Shown here: positions 53,421-62,080 of the stretch, piece after piece | Position numbering within the stretch: the stretch's first letter is position 1 | Layout: the number at the start of each line of letters is the position of its first letter | Source of the DNA: Firmicutes bacterium CAG:582 | GTDB lineage: Bacteria; Bacillota_I; Bacilli_A; RF39; UBA660 | Assembly (NCBI GenBank): GCA_000435515.1 | Contig: FR884182.1 | Span: 1-64,000 of the forward strand | Reading direction: 5' to 3' | DNA: 64,000 nucleotides | Translations under genes and position numbers: made by a program | Notes under the pieces: generated by a model | Databases searched by the model: none | What the model was told of the DNA's origin: nothing | The model's input: only the letters and a program-made list of their open reading frames with translations

Positions 53421-53807
53421 ATTAACTATTTTATCAAGTACCGCATTAATCATTTTTCTTACTGAATCATCACTATATCTTTTAGCAAGTTCAATAGCTT
53501 CATTAATAACTACTAAATCAGGAGTGTCTGTATACTTTAGTTCATAAATACTCATTCTTAAAATTGCTTTTCCCTCTGAATCCAATCTGTCAATTGTCCA
53601 GTTACTCAAATATTTATTTGCTAATTCATCGATTGTATCCATATATGTTACTACGCCATATACGATATCCTTTACAAATTCATTATCAATTTCGACATTT
53701 TCTTTTATTGTTGAATCGACATCAAACTCAATATTGTTTCTTTTATATAAATCTATTTGGTATAAAATAGTCATTATTTTTTCTCTTAATTCACTACGAG
53801 TAGACAT
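53412..53807 (-). CDS. nusB: Transcription antitermination factor NusB
   Basis: This 131-aa all-helical RNA-binding protein binds boxA with S10 in rRNA antitermination. It shows the family ending LDSEGKAILRMSIYELKY... VVINEAIELAKRYS... MINAVLDKI, essentially textbook. AGAGGT precedes the ATG. It follows tmk by 53 nt in the same direction. Confidence 0.93.
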   Translation of the reverse strand: MSTRSELREKIMTILYQIDLYKRNNIEFDVDSTIKENVEIDNEFVKDIVYGVVTYMDTIDELANKYLSNWTIDRLDSEGKAILRMSIYELKYTDTPDLVVINEAIELAKRYSDDSVRKMINAVLDKIVNEV

Positions 53808-53860
53808 AATATAACCTCTTTCATAAGGATAATTTTAGCACAATACCAATATTTAGTAAA

Positions 53861-54520
53861 CTACATTTTTATGAGTTTTATAATATCTTCATGTATTTCT
53901 TCAATTGGACGCATTTGGTTTCCGTTAGAACATTCAACTTTCTTCCAATCTAGCAATTCACATGCATATTGAGCAGTATTGTAAACTGTTTTTAAATATT
54001 CTTTGTTACTTTCGTGAATATCTTTTTGAATACCATCATTTACTTTACGAGCGTTTCTAAGTTGTTCTATAACTTCATATGGAGCAGTTAAAAATATGAC
54101 TATATCCGGCTTTTTTATTCCTAAGCGATTGTATTCAAAATCCATAACATATTCAATAAAATCTTTCTTTGCGTATTCTGGAAGTGATGCAGCTTGATAT
54201 ATAACACTTGATGTTGTGTATCTATCAAGTAAAACAGTTCTTCCTTCATTTAAAGCAGGCATTATTTTATCTTTAGATACAATTGCACGATCTATAGCAT
54301 ATAAAGAATTTATAAAGTATGGACTTAATTCTTCCAAATTTCCAAATTCTCCTGCTAAATATTTTTCAACTAAAAAGCCGCTTATTTCATGATATGTTGG
54401 AAAATGATGAGTGATAACTTCTCCATATTGTTCCAAATATTCTCTTAAAAGTTCTACTTGGGTTGTTTTTCCAACACCATCACAAGCACCTTCTACCACT
54501 ATTAACTTACCTTTTTCCAT
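53861..54520 (-). CDS. tmk: Thymidylate kinase
   Basis: This 219-aa enzyme phosphorylates dTMP to dTDP. P-loop GACDGVGKTT is at residues 11-20, the DR(Y) motif LLDRYTTSSVIYQ is present, and a lid region with RNARKVNDGIQ follows. The extended P-loop with CDG (instead of the usual LDG/PDG) is a slight variant. AGGAGGT precedes the ATG. It is likely followed by nusB in one transcript. Confidence 0.9.
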   Translation of the reverse strand: MEKGKLIVVEGACDGVGKTTQVELLREYLEQYGEVITHHFPTYHEISGFLVEKYLAGEFGNLEELSPYFINSLYAIDRAIVSKDKIMPALNEGRTVLLDRYTTSSVIYQAASLPEYAKKDFIEYVMDFEYNRLGIKKPDIVIFLTAPYEVIEQLRNARKVNDGIQKDIHESNKEYLKTVYNTAQYACELLDWKKVECSNGNQMRPIEEIHEDIIKLIKM

Positions 54521-54547
54521 GTTTTTACCTCCTAATGTTATTTTAAC

Positions 54548-54573
54548 AAAAAAAGCTATAGTTTTAAACTATA
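54548..54573 (-). terminator. Terminator of the HPt/receiver operon
   Basis: TATAGTTT/AAACTATA stem followed on the minus strand by GC and seven T, just after the receiver gene. Confidence 0.8.
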
Positions 54574-54574
54574 A

Positions 54575-55297
54575 CTATTTATATTTGGGACTAAAGGTAA
54601 CAGTTTTATCAACTATTGCTCTTATCGATGTTGCATCAAAAGGTTTTTGAATCATATCTATTACTCCTTGGTATGACATTGCACGTTTAATACCCTCTTC
54701 AGTGTCTTCTCCACTTATTATGGATACAGGAACTATCTTAAATAAATCATGTTCTTTGAAGTAATCAAGTACTTCAAAGCCATTCATAACTGGCATTTGT
54801 AAATCTAAAAATAAACCAACAAGTGAATCATTCATATATTGATTAACTATGTCAATAACTTCTTTTCCATTGTGAGCTACTATTACTTCAAATTCATTTC
54901 TAAATATCTTGCTAAAGAAATTAGTTATAACCGGTGAATCATCAGCTATTATTATCTTGTTTCTTAAAACATTTCCATCAATTTTCATAGTTATATCAAC
55001 CACAAAGATAATTTTATATTCTTCCACAGTTATAAGAGTTACTAATTTTTCTTTATTATCATTAGTAACTAATACTTTTTTAAATTCATTTTCATTTAAA
55101 AAAGTAGGACTAAATTCTTTATATGTGCGCATAACGTCGTTTATTTTATCATAATCAAGTGGAGATGAAATTCTAAGTTCTTCTCCAGTATACTTTATAT
55201 CATAAAATTTATTATCATTTTTATTAATGACGTAAATTGATTCATATAAAGAAGCAATCATATTAGGAATGTTTTCAACAATAGCTCTTATATCCAT
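54575..55297 (-). CDS. Receiver-domain protein with a novel N-terminal region
   Basis: This 240-aa protein has an unrecognised N-terminal sensor-like domain (residues 1-105, beta-rich) and a C-terminal CheY-like receiver. The receiver has Asp119/Asp120 (IIADDSPV), phospho-acceptor Asp165 (FLDLQMPVMNG) and Lys218 (QKPF). It has no DNA-binding or enzymatic output domain. It follows an HPt gene by 2 nt, so the two are translationally coupled; phosphate may pass His61 to Asp165. The kinase is not in the window. Confidence 0.88.
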   Translation of the reverse strand: MDIRAIVENIPNMIASLYESIYVINKNDNKFYDIKYTGEELRISSPLDYDKINDVMRTYKEFSPTFLNENEFKKVLVTNDNKEKLVTLITVEEYKIIFVVDITMKIDGNVLRNKIIIADDSPVITNFFSKIFRNEFEVIVAHNGKEVIDIVNQYMNDSLVGLFLDLQMPVMNGFEVLDYFKEHDLFKIVPVSIISGEDTEEGIKRAMSYQGVIDMIQKPFDATSIRAIVDKTVTFSPKYK

Positions 55298-55299
55298 AA

Positions 55300-55656
55300 T
55301 TACACTCCTAAATATGTTTTAACTAAATTAATTATTCTATTAGCTTCGATGATTAACGGATTAATGTTTGTTTTAACAAACTCAATGTTTCCATTCTTGC
55401 TAGCCATCTCATGTTCATAAGACATCTCTGCAAGTTTAGTAAATCCTAAATATTTAGAATCGCTTTTCATTGCATGAACCAAAATTGCATAGTTTTCCAT
55501 ATCATTATTATTAAAACTTGAAATTATGTTTGGAATGCGCGTTTTGCTCTCCTCTAAAAAATCTTTTAACGTGTCATTAAACATTTCCATATCTCCAAGT
55601 AATTCTAATGCGTGATTAACATCTACGCCATTCTCAATTAGTAATTGTGTATTCAT
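55300..55656 (-). CDS. HPt phosphotransfer protein
   Basis: This 118-aa four-helix protein has the histidine phosphotransfer motif ILVHAMKSDSKYLGF with His61. It has no kinase domain. HPt proteins shuttle phosphate between receivers. It is the first gene of a two-gene operon with the receiver protein. A lone HPt and receiver in a small genome points to a phosphorelay fed by a hybrid kinase elsewhere. Confidence 0.88.
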   Translation of the reverse strand: MNTQLLIENGVDVNHALELLGDMEMFNDTLKDFLEESKTRIPNIISSFNNNDMENYAILVHAMKSDSKYLGFTKLAEMSYEHEMASKNGNIEFVKTNINPLIIEANRIINLVKTYLGV

Positions 55657-55738
55657 ATCATACCCTCTATTCTAGGTATATTATAACAAATATTTTGTCG
55701 ATTGTTTACACTTTTAATAGCACTTTACATTTTCTTTA

Positions 55739-56464
55739 TTAACTATTTTTTACACGATCAATAAAATAATTGAACACCTCTGTTTTAATAAGTTCTGGAT
55801 GAAAGTGAACTCCAAAAATAAATTTATTTGGATCAACACATTCAATGATTTCACATACACCATCGCTTGCTTTTGCACTTACCTTAAAGTGACTTCCAAC
55901 AGCATGAAAATCATAGTTATGCATACTTGGAACTAAAATTTTATCAGGAAATATTTTGCTAGCGATCGTATTTGAAACAATAGTTATTTCATGTTTGGTT
56001 GCTTCAATATTCCCGTCAATTATATAATTATTATGAATGTTTCCTGGATCTAATCTTCTTAAAGTGGAGCCGTACTTTTCTTTAATTGTTTTGTAGTAAG
56101 TTTCTACTTTTTCACTAGTTACTTCTCCTCCATTTTTTTCAATAGAGTCAAGTAGCAAACTAAAAACATCTATAGATTCAGCTCCCATACAAATACCTAA
56201 AACCGGTTTATTGTTTTCGTAAGCATAATAAAGTATTTCGTATACAAAATCATTTATCTTATTTCCACCAGTAATTAAAAATCCATCATATAGATCTAAA
56301 ACTTTATAATCAAGTTTATTTCCATTAAACATCATTCCAACTGGAACTCCACCGGCTTCGAGTAACTTTCTTGCAAATATACAATTATATTTATAATATT
56401 CTGAATATGGATTTTCGTTCTCGCAATAGTACGAAGGTAAAATCCCGATTATACATTTATTCAT
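55739..56464 (-). CDS. Class I glutamine amidotransferase-like (peptidase C26) hydrolase
   Basis: This 241-aa protein belongs to the gamma-glutamyl hydrolase/PuuD group: nucleophile Cys in VLGICMGAES and catalytic His in FGVHFHPELI, with a GGVPVGM strand start and DGFLITGG. Substrates of relatives are gamma-glutamyl-GABA or poly-glutamates. The ATG at 56464 is chosen because AGAGGTG lies before it. The stop region of spoIVB (ends 56502) precedes it by 37 nt, so the two may be co-transcribed. Confidence 0.85.
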   Translation of the reverse strand: MNKCIIGILPSYYCENENPYSEYYKYNCIFARKLLEAGGVPVGMMFNGNKLDYKVLDLYDGFLITGGNKINDFVYEILYYAYENNKPVLGICMGAESIDVFSLLLDSIEKNGGEVTSEKVETYYKTIKEKYGSTLRRLDPGNIHNNYIIDGNIEATKHEITIVSNTIASKIFPDKILVPSMHNYDFHAVGSHFKVSAKASDGVCEIIECVDPNKFIFGVHFHPELIKTEVFNYFIDRVKNS

Positions 56465-56501
56465 GACTACACCTCTTGTAGTAATTATATCATTAAATGT
56501 A

Positions 56502-57461
56502 TTATTTTTCTCCTTCATTCAACATTGTTGTAATAAATATTCCATATCCTGATTTTACATTTTCAACTACAACATGCGTAACAGCTCCAAAGATTTTCCC
56601 ATTTTGAAGTATTGGTGACCCACTCATTCCTTGAATTACTCCACCAGTTTTACTTAGAAGTTCATCATCGATGATTTCAAAATAAATATTTTTAGTATCA
56701 CTTTTTTTATCAATTTTAGTTATTTTTATTTTATATTCTTTAATTTCTTTATTATCAAGTACAGTTCTTATTGTTGCTTCACCCAATTTTAAATCTTCTT
56801 TTTCTCCAACTTCTACTAAAGAAACATTCTTTTCATTGTTGTACTTTCCATATATTCCTTTATTAGTATTTTTCTCAATCGTTCCATACTTATTATTTTT
56901 ATTCAATCTTGCATTTTTAGTGCCTGGATGTCCATTAAAACTCCTATCAATACTAGAAACATTACTTTCAAAAATGAATCCGTCTTCAATATCTACAACA
57001 TTTTTAGAGTTTGATTCAATTATTTCATGGCCTAAAGCACCATATATTTTAGTTTCTGGATCAACATAAGTAAGTGTTCCAATTCCACTTATAGAATCTT
57101 TAACAAAAAGTCCTGTTTTATACTTATCTTCAGTTTTTATTAATTCATATTCAATATCAAATGTCTTATTTTTTCTTCTTAAGGTTAAAGTTACTTTACC
57201 ATCTGTTTGATACTTATTTACAAGGCTTACTAAATTATCAATATCAGAAACTACATTTCCATTTACTTTTTCAATATAATCTCCTACTTTTATTTTATTA
57301 TTAATCTCTAAATTTTCATAAAAACCAACAACCATCACCCCTTTAGAAGATATTTCGATACCAATATTATCTCCACCAGCATATATATAATTTGAATAAG
57401 CATAAACATTAAATGGTAAAATACTCATTAATGCTAAACCTATTATTAATTTCTTTTTCAT
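56502..57461 (-). CDS. spoIVB: SpoIVB-type serine peptidase (S55)
   Basis: This 319-aa protein has an N-terminal signal/anchor (residues 1-22), a PDZ domain (about 30-115, with VGDYIEKVNGNVV), and the S55 peptidase domain with His in YGALGHEII and Ser in IQGMSGSPIL, the catalytic pair of SpoIVB. In Bacillus SpoIVB cleaves SpoIVFA to activate sigma-K. Its presence with SpoIIM- and YlbD-like proteins raises the question of sporulation. The ATG at 57461 follows AGGTGG. Confidence 0.9.
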   Translation of the reverse strand: MKKKLIIGLALMSILPFNVYAYSNYIYAGGDNIGIEISSKGVMVVGFYENLEINNKIKVGDYIEKVNGNVVSDIDNLVSLVNKYQTDGKVTLTLRRKNKTFDIEYELIKTEDKYKTGLFVKDSISGIGTLTYVDPETKIYGALGHEIIESNSKNVVDIEDGFIFESNVSSIDRSFNGHPGTKNARLNKNNKYGTIEKNTNKGIYGKYNNEKNVSLVEVGEKEDLKLGEATIRTVLDNKEIKEYKIKITKIDKKSDTKNIYFEIIDDELLSKTGGVIQGMSGSPILQNGKIFGAVTHVVVENVKSGYGIFITTMLNEGEK

Positions 57462-57511
57462 TACTACCACCTATGATTAGTTTAAGTTTATTTTAAAATT
57501 TTATACATCAA

Positions 57512-57540
57512 GAAAAAACAACGTAGCTTATATACGTTGC
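57512..57540 (-). terminator. Terminator of the DUF6273-type surface gene
   Basis: AACGTA/TACGTT stem (57520-57525 with 57533-57538) followed on the minus strand by GTTTTTTC. Confidence 0.75.
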
Positions 57541-57552
57541 TTTATAGATTAT

Positions 57553-58734
57553 TTATGCTATACGGAAGGCTGGAGAAACTCCAAAAGAATTGCTAGCATA
57601 ATTTCCAATGCTACCACCTGATCCGTTAACACGATAAAAATCGTTAGTAGTTCTAGAATAGGATGAGCGAAGCCACCAAGACTTTTCAATTCCCTTATAT
57701 TGCTTTATTGCACTTGTATAACTGCTTGTTGTTACCCCTTGATTCTTATAATAATCTAATTGTTTTGATGTGCCTACTGATGTATCATAATTAGTTTCTA
57801 CCCATACTTCTTCTGTGCTTAACAAAAATAATTTATCTTGGGTTTCAAAATTTGTCTCTCCTGATGTAATTCCATGACTTGATATTACTTTTGTTGAACT
57901 CACAATATTCTGTAAATCTGTTGGAAGTTTTTTATATATTGTTTCGTTTATATATGTACGCAATTCTGAATCTCTCCATCCACCTACATTTGTTGCTGTG
58001 CTATTAAATTGATGTTCTGATATTATATCAGCAAATTCCACTACAAATCCACATGCTGTTTCACTTGTTTCTCCATTTGTACATTCATTCATGTTTGCTA
58101 TTCTTACTGTGTGTGTTCCTAAATCTCCTAAGTCTACTTCTTTTGTATCTCCTACATTATATTTACTTGTATTTCCGTTCTTTACATTTGCTGCTATTGT
58201 TGCCCAACTATCTTTTTGAAATTGAGTTAGTTCTACACCTATTGTATCTCTTTCTACAGCAGTGAATTCTAACTTACATGTATATTCTTCTGTTACTTCC
58301 TCTGTTGCAGTCTTGTTTAATGTTACTGTTAATGTTCCAGTTACACTTTCTTTTGCTTTTACAATTGTTGCATCATTTGCTAATTCATTTTTGATACTTG
58401 TGTGTTTTGCTGTTGTACCAGTCTTTGGTACACATGTTATAGTTACATTTGCATCATAGTTACTTGAGTTGTTTGTTACTTCATATGTAAGTATACTTGT
58501 TTGATTAAGTGTCTTTAATTCTGATGTTTCAAATGTTATTGTTTTCTTTGTGTCATCCACCGCTGTTGAGTATACGTCCTTCCCATCTATACTTGCAGCT
58601 GTAAAGATTACTGAGAAGTCATCTTGATTTTCACTTACTTTTGCATTTCCATTTATTATTAATGTTGTTGATACTGCAGCAAATCCAATAGACATCAAAA
58701 TAATTGCAATTATTATTGCACTTTTCTTTTTCAT
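57553..58734 (-). CDS. Secreted protein with a C-terminal DUF6273-like lectin fold
   Basis: This 393-aa protein has a signal peptide or anchor (residues 1-30), a beta-rich exported domain (about 35-170) and a C-terminal domain that ends SWWLRSSYSRTTNDF...GVSPAFRIA, the form of DUF6273-like/C-type-lectin-fold domains common on gut Firmicutes. It has no similarity to the DGR TR. It is preceded by a 33-bp promoter/operator that is repeated at the window's left edge, suggesting that paralogues share regulation. Confidence 0.82.
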   Translation of the reverse strand: MKKKSAIIIAIILMSIGFAAVSTTLIINGNAKVSENQDDFSVIFTAASIDGKDVYSTAVDDTKKTITFETSELKTLNQTSILTYEVTNNSSNYDANVTITCVPKTGTTAKHTSIKNELANDATIVKAKESVTGTLTVTLNKTATEEVTEEYTCKLEFTAVERDTIGVELTQFQKDSWATIAANVKNGNTSKYNVGDTKEVDLGDLGTHTVRIANMNECTNGETSETACGFVVEFADIISEHQFNSTATNVGGWRDSELRTYINETIYKKLPTDLQNIVSSTKVISSHGITSGETNFETQDKLFLLSTEEVWVETNYDTSVGTSKQLDYYKNQGVTTSSYTSAIKQYKGIEKSWWLRSSYSRTTNDFYRVNGSGGSIGNYASNSFGVSPAFRIA

Positions 58735-58773
58735 AAATTACACACACCATTCTTTTTTTGCACACTTATTATA

Positions 58774-58809
58774 CTTAAATTATACAATTTATCTGTTGTA
58801 TAGTAAATA
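58774..58809 (-). promoter_or_regulatory. 33-bp promoter/operator copy of the surface gene
   Basis: 58777-58809 is identical to 2-34. It contains TATACAA, 8 nt, TTGTATA as an inverted repeat over the spacer and -10 of a TTTACT-N17-TATAAT promoter. A second -10 (TATAAT) lies at 58770-58775 in the same orientation. It is a likely repressor/activator site. Confidence 0.65.
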
Positions 58810-58844
58810 TTCTATTTTTAGTATGTGTAAAGTTTTATTTTGCA

Positions 58845-58871
58845 AACAAAAAGAATGCATCCTGCATTCTA
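58845..58871 (-). terminator. pssE-like gene terminator
   Basis: AGAATGCA/TGCATTCT stem (58852-58859 with 58863-58870) followed by TTTTTG on the minus strand, overlapping the pssE stop. Confidence 0.75.
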
Positions 58872-59336
58872 ATTATCAATTAATTTCTTTAATTCTGAGA
58901 TGAAATTATCTGTATTACTTACATATTTTCTTACTTTGAATGTTTTTGCTTCTTTTATTAAATCATCTAAATTAGTGTTATCATCTAACTCTAAAATATA
59001 TCCTTCTTTTTTAAAAAGAGAAACTATTTCTTTTTGATGATTATTTATATGTTCACCATATTTTTCTAATCTAGCCATCGCGATTACTTTTTTACCTTTT
59101 TTTAATGGAGTTAAAATACTTCCTGTTCCTCCATGAGTTATTATTAAATCTGCTTCATCTATAAGTTTATTCATCTCATCATAATTTATAAATTTTAAGA
59201 TTTTCATTTTTTTGCTTACATAATCAGATGAACCTCCGGCTTGAACGATTATTTCATCTTTTATTTTAGATTTTTCAATACAATCTAAAAGTCTATAAAA
59301 CTTTTGATCTTGAGTCCCAAGTGTTACTAATATCAT
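58869..59336 (-). CDS. PssE/Alg13-like glycosyltransferase subunit
   Basis: This 155-aa protein is the catalytic half of a split GT28-type transferase: ILVTLGTQDQKFYRLLD at the N-terminus and THGGTGSILTPLKKGKKVI, the UDP-sugar binding motif. It works with the membrane-anchoring PssD/Alg14 half. The two genes overlap as TAATG, sharing one base. They probably add the second sugar to a lipid-linked exopolysaccharide unit. Confidence 0.9.
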   Translation of the reverse strand: MILVTLGTQDQKFYRLLDCIEKSKIKDEIIVQAGGSSDYVSKKMKILKFINYDEMNKLIDEADLIITHGGTGSILTPLKKGKKVIAMARLEKYGEHINNHQKEIVSLFKKEGYILELDDNTNLDDLIKEAKTFKVRKYVSNTDNFISELKKLIDN

Positions 59337-59806
59337 TAATAAATACCTCCTATATATATAGCTTTAGGATAATATTTTTTCATCGATTCCCATTGAACTA
59401 TGAAATGAGTTGCAATTGGATAAACAAGTTTTCCTGATAAAGTTTTTCCTTCTTGTTTAGCAAATGATTCAATATAAATGACTTTTTTTCTAAAAATAAA
59501 ACCCATATAACATAAAGGAACACATGTATTTGCACCTGTAGTTACAATTACATCTGGTCTAAATTTAAAAAATAAAAATACTGAATGAAAGGCATTTAAT
59601 ACATTTATAAAAAAGTATTTTAAAAAGTTTTTCTTATTACAATATTTGAAAAACACCACGTTATATTTATCTTTTAAATTAAGTGTTACATCTGATTTTT
59701 CAGTTACTAATAAATAATTATAATCTTTAAATAAAGGTTTTAATTCTAGTAATTGAGTTAAATGTCCACCAATGCTGGAAACAAATAAAACTTTTTTCTT
59801 TTTCAT
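59336..59806 (-). CDS. PssD/Alg14-like glycosyltransferase subunit
   Basis: This 156-aa protein has an N-terminal hydrophobic strand KKVLFVSSIGGHLTQLLEL, the Alg14/PssD signature, and VIVTTGANTCVPLCYMGF with IYIESFAK. It anchors and activates the PssE half. AAGGATGG precedes the ATG. A terminator-like hairpin at 59835-59860 lies upstream and separates it from the 96-aa gene. Confidence 0.9.
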   Translation of the reverse strand: MKKKKVLFVSSIGGHLTQLLELKPLFKDYNYLLVTEKSDVTLNLKDKYNVVFFKYCNKKNFLKYFFINVLNAFHSVFLFFKFRPDVIVTTGANTCVPLCYMGFIFRKKVIYIESFAKQEGKTLSGKLVYPIATHFIVQWESMKKYYPKAIYIGGIY

Positions 59807-59834
59807 GAGACACCATCCTTTGAATAATTATAAC

Positions 59835-59860
59835 AAAAAAATAGATATTAGCATCTACTT
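59835..59860 (-). terminator. Weak terminator after the 96-aa gene
   Basis: TAGAT/ATCTA stem (about 59842-59846 with 59853-59857) followed by seven T on the minus strand. Confidence 0.55.
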
Positions 59861-59884
59861 TTTTATATGACTTACGTATTGCAA

Positions 59885-60175
59885 TTAATTCTCTTCACTT
59901 GGATTGGACAAGTTCAATTTTTTTGTTTCTTCTTGTTGGTATGGCTTTTTTAATTCTGCTTCGGCTTGTTGATATGATTTATTTACTTCATCATTACTAA
60001 TAATTTGTCTAGCTACACTTAAAGCATGTAATTTAACTGCATAAGCAATATATCCCAATTCATCACCACTTAATCCTAAAGCATATTGTAAATTTGGACT
60101 TTCTAATATTCTCATTTCATTAGCTATCATACGCTCTGAATCTGAATCTCTTTCGGAACCACCGTTTTGGTACAT
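59885..60175 (-). CDS. Small hypothetical protein, 96 aa
   Basis: This is a soluble, acidic, helical protein with an Asp/Ser/Glu-rich start (SERDSDSERM) and a Gln/Lys-rich tail. AAGGAGAGG lies before the ATG. It sits inside the polysaccharide cluster and may be a regulator or chaperone, but nothing in the sequence tells. Not recognised. Confidence 0.7.
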   Translation of the reverse strand: MYQNGGSERDSDSERMIANEMRILESPNLQYALGLSGDELGYIAYAVKLHALSVARQIISNDEVNKSYQQAEAELKKPYQQEETKKLNLSNPSEEN

Positions 60176-60205
60176 AATTACCTCTCCTTTTGTTTGTTTA
60201 TTCTA

Positions 60206-60985
60206 CTATTTTTGGCTTGTTAAGTCAATTTTTGGCTTGTTAAAATATGTTCTTAAATATTGAAAAACAGTTTTTAAACTTCTTTTTAATGTTCTAAGAA
60301 ATGGAAGTGATATATTATTGTCCTTTAAAATCCTATATGCATCCTTAAAATTGTTTACATATCCTTTTAAACCATTGCTTACTCCGCCTAAGCGCATTAA
60401 TACTAAATAATCATTTAAATAAGTAAAATTAAAATTTTCTTTATTAATTCTTACCATCATATCATAATCAGATGACACTTTATAGTTTAAGTTGTATAAA
60501 CCAACTTTATCAAATACACTTCTTTTTATATACATAGTTGGATGTGCTGGACACCATTCATTTTTCTTCCTTTTACCGCTTATATAATCTCTTATTGGAT
60601 GAGTTAGTGTAGAATCACAATAGATTAGATTAGCATATAAAACATCAGTTTCATCGGTATAAGAACTATTAATTTTTTCAAAAACATGTTCATCAATCAA
60701 AACATCATCGGAATTTATAATACCAATAATATCCCCAGTTGCAAGTTTTATTCCTTTATTCATCGCATCATATAAACCTTTATCTTTTTCACTGATAACT
60801 TTCATTTTTCCTTTAAATTTACTTTCATACTTTTTTACGATATCTAAAGTGTTATCTTTACTTAATCCATCAATTATTAAATATTCATAGTTATCATATT
60901 TTTGGGCTAAAACTGATTTTATCGTATCTTCAATTGTTGATGCAGAGTTATAACAAACTGTTATAATACTAATTTTCCTTTTCAC
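60206..60985 (-). CDS. GT2-family glycosyltransferase
   Basis: This 259-aa GT-A enzyme has ISIITVCYNSASTIEDTI at the N-terminus, LIIDGLSKDNT, the DxD motif INSDDVLI and a SSDYDMMVR motif in the acceptor half. It has no transmembrane helix and resembles WcaA-type transferases. The GTG start at 60985 follows GAGGAGGT and overlaps the upstream GT4 gene by 17 nt. Confidence 0.92.
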   Translation of the reverse strand: MKRKISIITVCYNSASTIEDTIKSVLAQKYDNYEYLIIDGLSKDNTLDIVKKYESKFKGKMKVISEKDKGLYDAMNKGIKLATGDIIGIINSDDVLIDEHVFEKINSSYTDETDVLYANLIYCDSTLTHPIRDYISGKRKKNEWCPAHPTMYIKRSVFDKVGLYNLNYKVSSDYDMMVRINKENFNFTYLNDYLVLMRLGGVSNGLKGYVNNFKDAYRILKDNNISLPFLRTLKRSLKTVFQYLRTYFNKPKIDLTSQK

Positions 60986-62072
60986 GTTTTTTTACCTCCT
61001 CAAATATTTTTAAGTGTTTATCAACCATGTTTTCAATCGTATACTTAGAACTTATTTCTAAATTGTTTAATCCTTCTTTATAAAGGTCCAAGGCACTTTT
61101 TAATGAATATTCATTTATTTTTTTAGAAAGTGCACGAATATTATCGCATTGGTAAAGTTGACTTTTTTTAAATACTTCTCTAGCTGATGCCGTTTCAAAA
61201 GTTGCAATTACTGGTAACCCACAGCTCATAGCCTCATTTATTACAAGTCCCCAAATATCCTCTCTTGATGGGAAGAAGAATACATCACTCATCTTATAAT
61301 ATTCAAATACTTTTTCTTTATCGCAAAAATCAATAAAATGAACATTTTTGATATTGTGTTCTTTTAAAAAGTCTTCGTAGTCTTCTTTTTCTTCTCCACC
61401 ACCAATGATTATATAACCATTTCTTTCATTATTGTTAATTAAAAGAGAATTTAAAAACAGATCATAACCCTTTCTTTCAATAAATGAACCAACGCTTACA
61501 AATAATCTTTTATAGTTATATCCAGCAGATTTTCTTAGTTTAAGTTTTTCTTCCATTTTCATTGGAAGTAATAAAACATCACTTTTTTCAATAGATGATA
61601 AAGGATAAATATAAATATCTTCTAAACGAGCATTGTAATTTAAAAGATATTCATTAGTTGTTTTTCCAGTACTTAGATAATATGATGCTGTTGATATAAA
61701 TTTTGTTTTTAAATATTTAGAGATAAACGTTTCCTTTTTAGGAACTACTCCACCATCAGCATTTAAAAAGAATTTAATATTTTTATGTCTAAGTAAAATA
61801 TTTAGTATTGCTCCATTCATATTAGCATATGTTCCGATTATTACAACATCATAATGATTTTCATTAAGAAGTTTATTCAATTGAAATAAAGCAATTTTTT
61901 TTAGATTTATAAACTTAAATTCAAAGTTATTATTTTTAAACCATTCTTTATTACGATAAGATTCTGATCTATCTCCATTAAATAAAACAGTTAAATCAAC
62001 ATATTTACTTAATTGATTAAAAAATTTTACTCGATAAGGTGCAGGTATATTTGTATAATATAGGACCTTCAT
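60969..62072 (-). CDS. GT4-family glycosyltransferase
   Basis: This 367-aa GT-B enzyme has KVLYYTNIPAPYRVKFFNQL at the N-terminus, a typical GT4 beginning. Its C-terminal half carries FVSVGSFIERKGYDLFL, a nucleotide-sugar motif PSREDIWGLVINEAMSCG (E-x7-E) and PVIATFETASAREV. It acts in building the exopolysaccharide repeat unit. It follows the next GT4 gene by 8 nt. Confidence 0.9.
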   Translation of the reverse strand: MKVLYYTNIPAPYRVKFFNQLSKYVDLTVLFNGDRSESYRNKEWFKNNNFEFKFINLKKIALFQLNKLLNENHYDVVIIGTYANMNGAILNILLRHKNIKFFLNADGGVVPKKETFISKYLKTKFISTASYYLSTGKTTNEYLLNYNARLEDIYIYPLSSIEKSDVLLLPMKMEEKLKLRKSAGYNYKRLFVSVGSFIERKGYDLFLNSLLINNNERNGYIIIGGGEEKEDYEDFLKEHNIKNVHFIDFCDKEKVFEYYKMSDVFFFPSREDIWGLVINEAMSCGLPVIATFETASAREVFKKSQLYQCDNIRALSKKINEYSLKSALDLYKEGLNNLEISSKYTIENMVDKHLKIFEEVKKREKEN

Positions 62073-62080
62073 AAAATCAA

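Noticed and set aside
57553..57700. Second DGR target at the end of the DUF6273-type gene
   Set aside because: The sequence has no alignable match to the TR at 33561-33710.
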